Origin: Glycomyces tritici
Lineage (GTDB): Bacteria > Actinomycetota > Actinomycetes > Mycobacteriales > Micromonosporaceae
Assembly: GCF_030403505.1 (NCBI RefSeq)
Contig: NZ_JAUEMJ010000011.1
Coordinates: 124,001-188,000 of the forward strand
Direction: 5' to 3'
Length of the DNA stretch: 64,000 nucleotides
Shown here: piece after piece, positions 39,699 to 48,658 of the stretch
How the letters are laid out: every line of letters starts with the position of its first letter
How positions within the stretch are numbered: the first letter of the stretch is position 1
Program-made: the position numbers and the translations under genes
The notes under the pieces: model-generated
What the model saw: only the letters and a program-made list of their open reading frames with translations
Databases searched by the model: none
What the model was told of the DNA's origin: nothing

Positions 39699-39774
39699 TT
39701 AAATCGGTAACCGCATGAGTGTCTATCGCAAATGCGACAGTAAGCGCAGGTAGCGCAGAGATCTTAAATCGGTA
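39699..39774. promoter_or_regulatory. AT-rich control region with repeated TTAAATCGGTA
   Basis: TTAAATCGGTA occurs at 39699-39709 and 39764-39774, and TCGCA-AA-TGCGA (39726-39737) lies between. This is the most AT-rich block nearby and lies upstream of the leaderless multi-domain gene, so it is probably its promoter and operator region. Confidence 0.45.
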
Positions 39775-39807
39775 GGAATCGCTCCCGGTGAGCGTCTGAT
39801 CCGAACG

Positions 39808-39852
39808 GGACCGCCCTCGACCTCCGGGCGACGAGGAGGTCGAGGGCGGTCC
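39808..39852 (-). terminator. 17-bp hairpin terminator
   Basis: Perfect 17-bp stem (39808-39824 with 39836-39852), 11-nt loop, downstream of the MFS exporter gene. Confidence 0.75.
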
Positions 39853-39917
39853 TCGCTATACCTTGCAATGAGGGGCCCGCGGTGCAGAGCGGCTCGACGG
39901 CCGCGCGGGAACCGCCG

Positions 39918-41375
39918 CTAGTACGACGTCAAGACGGGCTCGTCGTGGTCCTCGTCCGAGTGCACTGCGGTGCGCGTCGCCTTCAGCAGCGGCGCGCAGG
40001 CGATCGCCGTGGCGATCAGGATGCCTGTCGCGACAGCCAGGGCGATGGTGTAGCCGTGGACCGGTGCCGCATCGAGTGTGGCGTCGGCGTTCTCCGCCAG
40101 GTAGGAGGCGGTCGCGCTCGTGGCGACGGTGTTCAGCAGTGCGATGCCCAGCGCCGCGCCGAGCTGCTGGGCCGCGTTGTAGGTCGCCGACGCGGCGCCG
40201 ATCTCGTGGCCTCCCATCCCGGTGGTGGCCAGGATCGCGGTGGGCGTGATGACCAGGCCGAGCCCCAGCCCGGTGAGCACCATCGCGGGAACGAGGAAGA
40301 GCGGCAGGACGTTCGCGGTGTCCGCTTCCAGCCGGGTCAGCAGGAGCATCCCTGCCGCGGCCGCGAGCAGGCCGGGCAGGATCAGGGCCGCGTTCGGGAC
40401 GCGGCCGTACAGGCGGCCCGCGATGAGCATCGAGCCGACCAGGGCCGCGACGGCGTTGATGATGAGCGTCAGGCCCGCCTGCAAAGGCGTGTATCCGAGT
40501 ACGGCCTGGGTGTAGTAGCTCATGAAGAGGTAGAAGCCGAACATCGAAAGGATCATGAGCGTGATCGCGATGAACGCGCCCGCGCGGGCCCGGTGCGCCA
40601 GGATGCGCATGGGCAGCAGCGGGTCCGATGTCCGGCGCTCGACCAGGACGAAGACCGCCAAGAGCAGGACGCCGCCCGCGAGGAGGCCCAGGACCACGGG
40701 CGAGTCCCAGCCGCGGGGCTCGGCCTCGTTGAAGGCGTAGACGATGGCGACGAATCCCGCCGAGCTGAGGACCGCGCCGGCGACATCGAGTCGGCCGGTG
40801 CCCCGCACGGGGAGGTCCTTGGGCACCAGGGCCGTGCCGATGAGGGCGAGGACCGCGATGGGCACGTTGATGTAGAGGCACCACCGCCAGCTGGCGTACT
40901 CGGTGAGCAGGCCGCCCGCGATCAGGCCGACGGCTGAACCCGCGGCGCCGATAGCGGCGAACACGCCGAACGCGCGGCCCCGTTCGCGCGGATCGGTGAA
41001 GGTCGTCGTCAGCAGCGCCAGCGCGGCCGGGGCGAGCAGGGCGGCGAAGACGCCCTGCAAGGCGCGGGCACCGAACAGCATCGCCGGGTCGACGGCGAGA
41101 CCGCCGAGTGCGGAGGCGGCCGCGAACCCGGCCAGGCCGACGCCGAACGCGCGCCGGTGGCCCAGGAGGCCGCTGATCCTGCCGCCGATCAGCAGGAGGC
41201 CGCCGAAGGCCAGCAGGTAGGCGGTGATCGCCCAATGCCGGCTCGCGTCGCTCATCCCCAGCTCGTCCTGTGCGGACGGAAGGGCGATGTTGACGATGGT
41301 CCCGTCAAGGACCACCAGGAGTTGTGCCGCTGCCACCACGGGCAGGGTCCATCGTGCTGCGCGTGACTCAGTCAT
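39918..41375 (-). CDS. DHA2-family (EmrB/QacA-type) multidrug MFS exporter
   Basis: 485 residues with 14 predicted helices. LVVLDGTIVNIALPSAQDELG is the DHA2 motif D1 region (D is the intramembrane acidic residue), GGRISGLLGHRRAFGVG motif A, and ALGGLAVDPAMLFGARALQGVFAALLAPAALALL motif C region. The family exports antibiotics and disinfectants by proton antiport. It is divergent from a TetR gene with an operator over the shared start region, so it is a drug-inducible pump by design. The substrate is unknown. Confidence 0.92.
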   Translation of the reverse strand: MTESRAARWTLPVVAAAQLLVVLDGTIVNIALPSAQDELGMSDASRHWAITAYLLAFGGLLLIGGRISGLLGHRRAFGVGLAGFAAASALGGLAVDPAMLFGARALQGVFAALLAPAALALLTTTFTDPRERGRAFGVFAAIGAAGSAVGLIAGGLLTEYASWRWCLYINVPIAVLALIGTALVPKDLPVRGTGRLDVAGAVLSSAGFVAIVYAFNEAEPRGWDSPVVLGLLAGGVLLLAVFVLVERRTSDPLLPMRILAHRARAGAFIAITLMILSMFGFYLFMSYYTQAVLGYTPLQAGLTLIINAVAALVGSMLIAGRLYGRVPNAALILPGLLAAAAGMLLLTRLEADTANVLPLFLVPAMVLTGLGLGLVITPTAILATTGMGGHEIGAASATYNAAQQLGAALGIALLNTVATSATASYLAENADATLDAAPVHGYTIALAVATGILIATAIACAPLLKATRTAVHSDEDHDEPVLTSY

Positions 41376-41420
41376 GTCGCCTCGTCCTCATCGCGAATCC
41401 TCTCGAACGTTGTTCCATGA

Positions 41421-41437
41421 AACTAACAGTGTTAGTT
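41421..41437. promoter_or_regulatory. TetR operator of the MFS/TetR pair
   Basis: AACTAAC-AGT-GTTAGTT, a perfect 17-bp interrupted palindrome between the divergent exporter and TetR genes. Confidence 0.8.
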
Positions 41438-41489
41438 GCATCGAGCACCGTACTACACTGAGGCTCGATTCAGGCGAAGGAGGGTCGGC

Positions 41490-42191
41490 ATGAGCGGAAA
41501 GCACGATGCCGAGGAGGTGCGCAGCGTCTGGCTGCGGCCGGCCCGCACGGCGAAGGAGGATCCGCCGCTCTCATTGGCGCGCATTGTAGAAGCGGCCGTA
41601 GCGCTCTTGGACGAAGAGGGCATCGAGCAGCTCTCCATGCGCAGGCTCGCCCAACGCCTGGGCGTCGCCGCTCCCTCGCTGTACTGGCACGTGAAGACCA
41701 AGGACGACGTCGTCGACCTCGCAGTCGACGCGATCTTCGGCGAGGTGGCCCCGGCCCCCGAGCGGGCGGTCGGCTGGCGCGACGACCTCACCGCGGTGCT
41801 CGTCGCCTGGCGCACCGCGCTGCTGCGACACCCTTGGGCCGCAGCGGTCACCGCCCGGCGCCGTCCGAGCCTGGGGCCGAACTTCCTCGCGCAGATGGAG
41901 ACGCTGCAGTCCACGCTCGTCCGCACCGGCTTCACCGACCACGCACTCCGCGCGGCGACCTGGGCGCTGTACAACCACGTCATGGGCTCGGCCTCCACCG
42001 AGACCGCACTCCACATCAGCGACGAAGAACGCCGCATCGGCCAACAACGGCTCCAGTCCGAGGCCGACCGCTACCCGACCCTCGCCGCCCAGCGCTACCT
42101 CTACGACGACGACTGGGAAGGCAGCTTCCACAACGGACTGCGCTTCCTGCTCGACGGACTCGCACTCCAACTGGACACGGACGCGCCCTAG
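41490..42191 (+). CDS. TetR-family repressor (TetR_C_1 type)
   Basis: 233 residues from the ATG at 41490 (GGAGG 6 nt upstream). HTH: ALLDEEGIEQLSMRRLAQRLGVAAPSLYWHVKTKDDVVDLAVDAIFGEV, almost identical in plan to classical TetR. The C-terminal domain matches the tetracycline-repressor-like class (TetR_C_1). It is divergent from the DHA2 exporter and the 17-bp palindrome lies between them. Likely ligand: the drug exported by the pump. N-terminal 25 residues before the HTH are arginine-rich. Confidence 0.92.
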   Translation: MSGKHDAEEVRSVWLRPARTAKEDPPLSLARIVEAAVALLDEEGIEQLSMRRLAQRLGVAAPSLYWHVKTKDDVVDLAVDAIFGEVAPAPERAVGWRDDLTAVLVAWRTALLRHPWAAAVTARRRPSLGPNFLAQMETLQSTLVRTGFTDHALRAATWALYNHVMGSASTETALHISDEERRIGQQRLQSEADRYPTLAAQRYLYDDDWEGSFHNGLRFLLDGLALQLDTDAP

Positions 42192-42307
42192 CGCCCTCGC
42201 GGGCACCTCGAGAGCATCGGGCCATCCGGCACGCCGGCCCTGGCTCGCCCGAGCATGAAGCCGGGGTCCACCTCAGCGCCTTACCAAGCCCCCACTGCCG
42301 TGATCGG

Positions 42308-42535
42308 TCAGCCGAGCCGCACGGCATGCACGTTCTGCAGCTCCCCTGAGGCCGGTTGAAACTCCGTGGCGGTGGCGCCTTGCTCGGTGATGGTCATGAG
42401 CGCTGTGCCTCCCGGGCTTGGAATCGGAGTGCCGACAGTCGATCGACCACGCAATGAACGGTTTTCGCAATCCATGGTGATCGTGTCGGTGATTCGGCCG
42501 AACCCCACCGTCGGATATCCGTCAGCGGCGATCAC
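42308..42535 (-). CDS. Small hypothetical protein
   Basis: 75 codons from a GTG at 42535 with GGAG about 12 nt upstream. Balanced composition (DTITMDCENRSLRGRSTVGT, TALMTITEQGATATEFQPAS) is more protein-like than random high-GC frames. No signal peptide, family or motif recognised. Divergent from the exported I36-like gene (118 bp between starts). Otherwise the 462-bp gap 42192-42653 is empty. Confidence 0.3.
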   Translation of the reverse strand: MIAADGYPTVGFGRITDTITMDCENRSLRGRSTVGTPIPSPGGTALMTITEQGATATEFQPASGELQNVHAVRLG

Positions 42536-42653
42536 CGTGAATCGCGCTCCGGCGCCTGTGCCGATCCTAGGGTTTTCCGTGTCGTATTACGCGACCGCAG
42601 CAAGTCGCCACCGAAGCGGCCATGCCGGACGCGAACCGAGGAGGGAGACGGCG

Positions 42654-43079
42654 ATGTCCAGGAAGTTCAGGGCCGCCTTGACGGCTGCCGGTGCGGCCGT
42701 GCTCATGGCCACCGGCTTCACCGCCGGGACGGCGTCCGCGGCACCGGCCGATGCCCCGGAGGCATGGGACGACTGCGCCAAGGGCCACGTCTGCATGTGG
42801 TCGAAGCCGGACTTCAGCGGTGAGAAGCTCGTCGATTGGAATCCGCGCCATGCCGGCGGCGCGCTCTACAATCTGTCGGCCTCGACCGAGTACCGGGCCA
42901 GTTCAATCCGCAACAACTCCAATTTCCCCGTTCGTCTGGCCAATCAGCGCGACGGCACCGGAATCGGCCTGTTTCTCGTCTGCGCGCATACGAGTCGTCG
43001 CGACCTCTACGGATTCGACAACGCCACCAAGAGCATCGTGACGTTGCACCAATGCAGGCCCCCGGTGGAGCCCGAATGA
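42654..43079 (+). CDS. Exported peptidase-inhibitor I36-like protein
   Basis: 141 residues with GGAGGGAG 5 nt before the ATG. Signal peptide 1-~30 (KFRAALTAAGAAVLMATGFTAGTASA). The mature ~110 residues have the I36/beta-gamma-crystallin-like pattern: CAKGHVCMWSKPDFSGEKL, ASSIRNNSNFPVRLANQ, and a final cysteine, four Cys in all for two disulphides. I36 inhibitors (SMPI type) bind metalloproteases; many homologues have no tested function. It resembles the N-terminal domain of the leaderless protein at 38351. Confidence 0.78.
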   Translation: MSRKFRAALTAAGAAVLMATGFTAGTASAAPADAPEAWDDCAKGHVCMWSKPDFSGEKLVDWNPRHAGGALYNLSASTEYRASSIRNNSNFPVRLANQRDGTGIGLFLVCAHTSRRDLYGFDNATKSIVTLHQCRPPVEPE

Positions 43080-43220
43080 GCGCAGACCGAGCGGTGCCGC
43101 TGATGCGGCAGGGGCTTTGCGGCAGGCTCAACACCGGGCCGCACGGCCCCTGACCGCCGCGTGCTCTGCCCACGCACGGCGACGCCCGTTTCGTGGAATC
43201 CGCCGGCTGGAGTCCGCGCT

Positions 43221-44609
43221 TCAGGAGAACGACGTGGTTTCGTACTCGTAGTGCTCGCTCATCGTTGCGAGTTCATCGTCGAGCGTCTTGAGGACGAAGC
43301 CGATGGGCTCGAAGTCCTCGAGGTTCTTCTCCTCGCCGAAGTAGTCGGCCAGCGCGCCGTCTTTCATAGCGGCTTTGATCGCCTCCGTGTCGCCGCCTTG
43401 CGCGAAGACCTTGATGTCGGATTTTGCGAGTGTCTCTTTGTGCGCGTCTTTGACGTCGGTGCCGACTTCGGCGCCGAACCCGTTGTAGGAGGCTTGCGCA
43501 GCGGCCGTGAGGTCGCTTTCGGACGCTTTCGAGGTGATGGTGATGGCCACGATCCGCCCGTAGATGACATCGGAGACGAGCAGCGGAGGGTTGTCCCGGT
43601 CCATCGTCCCCAACGTCTTCAAGCGGGCGAGCCGCTCTTCGGTGAACTTGTCGCTGAACAGATCTTCGGGGCTCACGATCTGCACGCTGGCGGTGAAAGC
43701 CCGCTGCTGCAGGAAGGCCAGCACGGTGTTCTGGTTTTCCTTGCGGTTGCTCTCGACGTTAAGGCTGGCGGCGAAGCCGCCGTATTTTCCGGAGACGTTC
43801 AGTGAGAGCGCCGTCTGCTCGCTGGTCTGGGCCTCGGCGATGGAGAACCGGATGTCGGACGAGGTGCATTTTCGACCCGCCACCGCCTCCTTGATCGCGC
43901 CGTAGACCGCGTCGTAGATGGGCGGCACTGGGCTGATCTTGCCGCTGTTGAGCGCGGTGATCACCGGGGTGAGCGGCACGCGCTCCTCCGTTTCGACCTT
44001 GGCAGAGGTGAGCGCCCCATTCGCGATGGCGGTCTTGGACTGCACGATCGCCCCGGGGAACAGGTCGCCGAAGGCCGAACGGAACGTCATCAGGGTCTGA
44101 GGGGTTCGGACCACTCGCCACCGCTGCGTGGTGATCGTCGTCCAGCCGCCCAACCAGACTGGCTCTGTCGTGGTGTGCAGGAGCGTCTTTCCATCCGGAT
44201 GGGGAGGAGCCAACTCCTTCCAGGACTTCCACTCCCGCAAGTGCTCACTGACGTCCGCCTTGGCGTCGCGAGCTCCGGTGCCGACCTTCGACACCGCGTA
44301 GGCGTCATCGCCCATTCGAGCGATGACGCGTAGCCGATGCGCTTTGGCGATATTGGGAAGCTGCAACGAACCGAGGTCCGGCCCTTTGGCGACGACCCGA
44401 GGCGCCTCACCCTCGGCGCCTTCAAGGACGACCTGATAGTGGTCGGCTCCATTGACGTTCCAGTCCAGCTCCCACGATCCGTCCGGGTGGGCGATTGCCC
44501 ACGCGGGGGCCACGTCCTTGATATGGGGCATCGGCGGTCGCTTGGGCTGTTGTTCGGGCCCGCCGTGATCCTTGGTTGGCACGGCGGTAGTGGTCTGCTG
44601 TTGCACCAT
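43221..44609 (-). CDS. Thiol-activated cytolysin (CDC) homologue lacking domain 4 and signal peptide
   Basis: 462 residues, AGGAG 6 nt before the ATG. Residues ~1-30 are Gln/Pro-rich; ~33-107 look like a fibronectin III-like sandwich. From ~130 on, CDC features appear: GDLFPGAIVQSKTAIANGAL, a PLTPVITAL strand, the helix pair regions around 250-300 that in CDCs become transmembrane hairpins, and PPLLVSDVIYGRIVAITITSK (341-360), matching the PPxYVSNVAYGRxIYVKxxT core. The end (PIGFVLKTLDDELATM ... YETTSFS) aligns with PISYTTxFLKDNxxA ... YIETTS, exactly where the cholesterol-binding domain 4 starts in true CDCs, and then stops. No undecapeptide and no signal peptide. Pore formation is possible but unproven. 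Confidence 0.75.
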   Translation of the reverse strand: MVQQQTTTAVPTKDHGGPEQQPKRPPMPHIKDVAPAWAIAHPDGSWELDWNVNGADHYQVVLEGAEGEAPRVVAKGPDLGSLQLPNIAKAHRLRVIARMGDDAYAVSKVGTGARDAKADVSEHLREWKSWKELAPPHPDGKTLLHTTTEPVWLGGWTTITTQRWRVVRTPQTLMTFRSAFGDLFPGAIVQSKTAIANGALTSAKVETEERVPLTPVITALNSGKISPVPPIYDAVYGAIKEAVAGRKCTSSDIRFSIAEAQTSEQTALSLNVSGKYGGFAASLNVESNRKENQNTVLAFLQQRAFTASVQIVSPEDLFSDKFTEERLARLKTLGTMDRDNPPLLVSDVIYGRIVAITITSKASESDLTAAAQASYNGFGAEVGTDVKDAHKETLAKSDIKVFAQGGDTEAIKAAMKDGALADYFGEEKNLEDFEPIGFVLKTLDDELATMSEHYEYETTSFS

Positions 44610-44879
44610 TGCGATCTCCTCGATCTAGGCGTCGGCGTGCACTGCGCATCGCCAGTCACTGAACGTGAGAATATCGACACATTCCGCGCTACCGGCTGGT
44701 TCAATCCGGACACCGCGCTCGATGCCGTCTCGACCCCGCCCGAAGACATGCTGAACCCGCAGGTCAATGTCTCTATTCGCTGCTGGGACGCCGCCTCGTG
44801 TCAACTTCCCGACATCGCGGATCCGACCGTGCCTGGTACCGCTGACGGCGCTCAGCTCACCTTGACGACCATGGGGCGG

Positions 44880-45235
44880 TCACCGTCGGCGCCGCGGCCC
44901 CTACGACACCGGGCTTCCGTTCGCACTGGCCTGGGCCGCTTCCACGAAGCTGCGCACCGACCCGCTCACCGAACCGGCGCGGGGCCGATGCCCTCACCGA
45001 GGCGATCCCATCCCGAAACTGGTCCGTCCACCCGATCGGCAAGGGCAGCAGAAACCTGCACGAATACGCCTGCGGCTGGCTCGACCTCGCTGTCGCCGAA
45101 GAGGTCACCGGCCGCCCACATCCTGGCCTGGATCCGATGGCGACGCCGGAAGAACAAGGCCGCCAAGCGAAGCCACTACCGCCGCCGCGACCAGCCCGAA
45201 CAACTCACGGATGGAGCACTAGTTCCTGAAACGAC
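44880..45235 (+). pseudogene. Decayed transposase (IS701/IS4-like)
   Basis: Three overlapping frames give pieces of one protein: GLPFALAWAASTKLRTDPL, then DALTEAIPSRNWSVHPIGKG with EYACGWLDLAVAEEVTGRPH, then AHILAWIRWRRRKNKAAKRS HYRRR. The last matches the WRRRHQxxARxxHYRR tail common in IS701/IS4 transposases. At least two frameshifts; no terminal inverted repeats recognised. The rest of 44610-45462 shows no gene. Confidence 0.45.
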
Positions 45236-45416
45236 AGCGGCCTTCTCGCGCCGCCTGAAGCCAACCGTTACGAGGTCCGCGGCCAACACCCTGATCCACG
45301 TCACGCCTTGCCCGCTGAGGCCCGGGGCCAATGTCCCCTCCCGCGCGGGGGACAGCAGTCCTGCGGATGCGGGGGCTGGCATGACTGCGCCGCACTTTCG
45401 TCCACAGCAGAATCAT

Positions 45417-45452
45417 CACTGTCAACACCCCGCGGCCCTGCCGCTGACAGTG
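45417..45452. promoter_or_regulatory. 8-bp inverted repeat before the M20 gene
   Basis: CACTGTCA (45417-45424) and TGACAGTG (45445-45452) flank 20 nt, ending 10 nt before the ATG at 45463 and close to the ribosome site. It could be an operator or an RNA hairpin that hides the ribosome site. Confidence 0.45.
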
Positions 45453-45462
45453 AAGGAAACCC

Positions 45463-46740
45463 ATGTCCCACTTCAAGCACACCGCTCTCACCCGGCGGGC
45501 CGTCTTCGGCGCGGCGACCGCCGCCGCCGTGGTCGCCGGCGACCCGGCCCACGCCGCAACCGCCGACGCCACCGGCTTGGCTCAACACCTGATCGACTCG
45601 ACCGCCGCCCGCTTCGAAGCGGATCTCATCGCGCTGCGCCGCGACCTCCACGCCCATCCCGAAGGCCCGGGCGAAGAGACCCGCACCAGCGCGCTCGTGG
45701 CCGAGCTCCTGACCGCCGCCGGGCTCGCCGTCACCACCGGTGTCGGCGGCAACGGCGTCGTCGGCATCCTCAAGGGACACCATCCGGGCCGAACGGTGGC
45801 CTACCGTGCCGACATGGACGCCGTGCCGCCGCACGATCAGATCGGCGGCGGAGCCGACACGGCGCACCTGTGCGGGCACGACCTGCACACGGCCGTCGGC
45901 GTCGGCGTCGCACAGACCCTCGCGCGGTTGCGCCGCAGGCTGAGCGGCACCGTCGTATTCGTCTTCCAACCCGCCGAAGAGGATCTGACCGGCGCCCGCG
46001 CCATGATCGCCGACGGTATCCTGAACACCGGCCCCGAGGAGATCCACGCCCTCCACTGCGCGGCGATGCCCGTGGGCACCTTCGGGATCAACCCCGGCGT
46101 CGGGCTGCCCGGTCAAGACCGCGGCACCGTCGTCCTCACCGGCCCGGACGCGGGCGACCGAGCGGCCCGGCTGGCCGCCGACATCAACGGGCTCAGCACG
46201 GTTCCACTGCCGACGAGCTCCGAAGACCTTGAAGCGCTGGCCGAAGCGCTCCAGATCGAGGACGGCCCCCTCACGCAGTTCGTCACCGCTCAGGCCTGGG
46301 TCGAGAGCGAATCCGAGGACGGCGCCGAAGTCGGCCTCGCCTACCGCTGCTGGCCCCAGGAGCGCTACACCGAGGTCCGCGACGGCATCGCCGCACTCGC
46401 CGCCGCCTATGGCGTTGCGGCCGTGCACTTCCCGGCCGATCCCTTCCCCGCCATGGTCTGCCCGGAGACGGAGGCCCACGACCTCAAGCGCCACCTGCGC
46501 CGCGCGATGGGCCGGGACTCGGCGATCGTGATGCGCGCTTCGTTGCCCTTCAGCGGCGAGGACTTCGCACTGTTCCTCGAACAGGTCCCCGGCACCTACA
46601 CGTACCTCGGCGTCCGCTCCCCCGGAGCCGACATCGCCACGTCCTTCCCCCACTTCGGCACGTTCGAACCCGACGAGTCCGCCATCGGCATCGGCGTCCG
46701 CGCCATGTCCGGCTGGCTCGCCGAACGCACGCGCTGCTGA
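45463..46740 (+). CDS. Exported M20-family amidohydrolase/peptidase
   Basis: 425 residues with GAAGGAA 5 nt before the ATG. Tat-like leader (TRRAVFGAATAAAVVAGDPAHA). M20 metal and catalytic motifs: AYRADMDAVP, CGHDLHT, VFQPAEEDLTGA, and HFGTFEPDESAIGIGV near the end. The lid/dimerisation domain lies between (~185-300). Members are aminoacylases, indole-acetyl-amino-acid hydrolases or carboxypeptidases; the dipeptide or N-acyl substrate is not evident. Export by Tat would place a cofactor-loaded di-metal enzyme outside the cell. Next to a decayed transposase upstream. Confidence 0.85.
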   Translation: MSHFKHTALTRRAVFGAATAAAVVAGDPAHAATADATGLAQHLIDSTAARFEADLIALRRDLHAHPEGPGEETRTSALVAELLTAAGLAVTTGVGGNGVVGILKGHHPGRTVAYRADMDAVPPHDQIGGGADTAHLCGHDLHTAVGVGVAQTLARLRRRLSGTVVFVFQPAEEDLTGARAMIADGILNTGPEEIHALHCAAMPVGTFGINPGVGLPGQDRGTVVLTGPDAGDRAARLAADINGLSTVPLPTSSEDLEALAEALQIEDGPLTQFVTAQAWVESESEDGAEVGLAYRCWPQERYTEVRDGIAALAAAYGVAAVHFPADPFPAMVCPETEAHDLKRHLRRAMGRDSAIVMRASLPFSGEDFALFLEQVPGTYTYLGVRSPGADIATSFPHFGTFEPDESAIGIGVRAMSGWLAERTRC

Positions 46741-46940
46741 CGACTCCCCCGGCGGTGCTCCCGGCGATGCGAGCCGAGAGCCCCCGCTCCGCATCCGGGG
46801 CATAGCCGACGCACGAAGGCACGATCGGCGCCAAGGCGAGTGCGCTGACGCGATGCTCGACGGGCGGGGTGACCTCCGCGAGCTTGGAGTACATCGATGA
46901 AACGCGGATATGGCGGAAACTGCCGGAGTCGACTGCGCGC

Positions 46941-46976
46941 ATGCTGAGGAGCCGGGCGGACCTGACTCCTCAGCAT
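46941..46976. terminator. 11-bp bidirectional hairpin terminator
   Basis: ATGCTGAGGAG (46941-46951) pairs perfectly with CTCCTCAGCAT (46966-46976), between the M20 gene and the convergent glycosyltransferase. Confidence 0.7.
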
Positions 46977-46987
46977 GTCCTCGGCGG

Positions 46988-48205
46988 TCAGCCGGCCATG
47001 TCGAGGACGAGGTCCGCTGCGATGTCGGCGCCGTCGGTGCGGACCAACGGGCCGACCTCGGCGGCGCGCGCCCGCGCCTCGGGCGCGAGCGCGATCCCCA
47101 GCGCGGCAGTGAGGGTCTCGGTAGTGGGCACAGGGCCGTCGTGGTGGGCGCCGATGCCGAGTTCGGCGACACGACCGGCCCAGTAAGGCTGGTCGACGAT
47201 CTGGGGCACGACCACCTGCGGTGTGCCCGAGCGGGTCGCGGTGTGGGTGGTGCCGGCCCCGCCGTGGTGGACGATCGCGGCCGCTCGTGGGAACAGCGCC
47301 TGCTGATTGACCTCGTCGATGACGAAGCAGTCGTCGGCGTCGTCGATCGGGGCCAGCCCGGCCCAGCCTCGCGAAAGGACGGCGCGGCGGCCGTGCGCGC
47401 GGACCGACTCGACCACCGCGCGGGCCGCGTCCTCGGCATCGCGGACCGGGATGCTCCCGAACCCGATGTACACCGGGGCATCTCCAGCATCGAGGAAGAC
47501 CTCCAGGTCGGCAGGGAGCGGGCGCTCGTCAGGCAGCATCCAGGCGCCGGTCTGGACCACTTCGATGAGGTCCGTCGGCTCCCAGGGGCTGAGGACCGGG
47601 TCGGTGGCGAGCCAGCGGTGATCGGTCAAGGTGCGGGTCCGGATGTCGTCGGTCGGCGGCAGCCCGATGGACTCGCGGTAGGCGTTGACCGGTTCACCGA
47701 ACGTCGCCTGCATCTTCCGCTTGTCCCACTCCCACAGCTCACGGTTGTCGAGCCCCTCGGGCAGCGGCCATCCGGGCATCGGGAACGGCCGCTGGGTGTG
47801 CGAGGGCAAAGTGGTGGGTTGGAGGGCGGCGCTGGCGAACGGAATGTCGTAGCGCTCGGCGATGGCTTGAGCGGTGGCGACGACGGGGAACAACCCGGTT
47901 GCGATGATCGCGTCGCAGCCCTCCTCTGCCACGGCAGTGAACGCGGGGCCGTGGGAGGCGAGGATCTCGCGGATGTGCTGGTGCATGCTGGGGCCGGTGC
48001 CTTTGGCGATGGCCTGGACCATCTGGCGGATCGGCGCATCGACCGGCATGTGCCGTGCGCCGGCACGGTTGGCCAGATCGGTGAACTCCCGGTCCGGCGG
48101 CGCGGCGATCGTCACGTCGGCGCCCTTGGCGGTGAGACGAGCGGCGAGTCCGGCGAGCGGTTCGATGTCCCCGCGGGACCCGCGGGAGGCGAGCAGTACG
48201 CGCAT
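46988..48205 (-). CDS. GT1-family glycosyltransferase
   Basis: 405 residues from the ATG at 48205 (GAGGAG 7 nt upstream). GT-B fold. The N-terminal domain starts MRVLLASRGSRGDIEPLAGLA; the C-terminal donor site holds the MGT/UGT signature IVHHGGAGTTHTATRSGTPQVVVPQIVDQPYWAGRV. This branch includes antibiotic and sterol glucosyltransferases (vancomycin aglycone and macrolide types). It adds a nucleotide-sugar-derived hexose to a lipophilic aglycone or drug. There is no biosynthetic cluster around it, so self-resistance or xenobiotic inactivation is as likely as biosynthesis. Confidence 0.9.
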   Translation of the reverse strand: MRVLLASRGSRGDIEPLAGLAARLTAKGADVTIAAPPDREFTDLANRAGARHMPVDAPIRQMVQAIAKGTGPSMHQHIREILASHGPAFTAVAEEGCDAIIATGLFPVVATAQAIAERYDIPFASAALQPTTLPSHTQRPFPMPGWPLPEGLDNRELWEWDKRKMQATFGEPVNAYRESIGLPPTDDIRTRTLTDHRWLATDPVLSPWEPTDLIEVVQTGAWMLPDERPLPADLEVFLDAGDAPVYIGFGSIPVRDAEDAARAVVESVRAHGRRAVLSRGWAGLAPIDDADDCFVIDEVNQQALFPRAAAIVHHGGAGTTHTATRSGTPQVVVPQIVDQPYWAGRVAELGIGAHHDGPVPTTETLTAALGIALAPEARARAAEVGPLVRTDGADIAADLVLDMAG

Positions 48206-48658
48206 TCCATGTCTCCTCGGTTGGAGCGATTTCGGTGTCGACCGCCGATTCTGCCCCAGGTCAGAACCCATATCAGGCCCCCGGTGAACCTGGTTTCGCA
48301 CTCGGGGTGATAGACAATGAAAGGGGCAGGGAACAGCGCGTCATGCGGCCTTGAGCCGGCCCGATTCGGTTTCGTGCCAGAGCGGCACCGGTTGGCCGGG
48401 CCTGTAGATTCGCCGCCTTCCTTCTCTCAGCAGAGATTTGGCGCGACACGGGCGCTTGACATGCCCGCTCCGCTCTCTTTCAGCCGCTGGCGAACCCGTC
48501 CCGATCTACACAAGCCCACGGCGACGGCAGCCCCGACCTCTGAACTGGCGCGAAGAATGGCGTCGCGATCCCTCTCCCGGTTTGCGCCTGGGCGTCGAAG
48601 ACGCCCCATGGGATAGCCGGATAATGCCCGAGAGAGCGACCCGATCGAGGGTCGGCGG
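48206..48658. other. Gene-poor stretch upstream of the integrase remnant
   Basis: No protein-like frame recognised; the following integrase fragment suggests this is debris of an excised or deleted mobile element. Confidence 0.35.

Noticed and set aside
45301..47490. Long minus-strand frame over the M20 and glycosyltransferase genes
   Set aside because: Antisense to M20 and out of frame with the glycosyltransferase; no motif.
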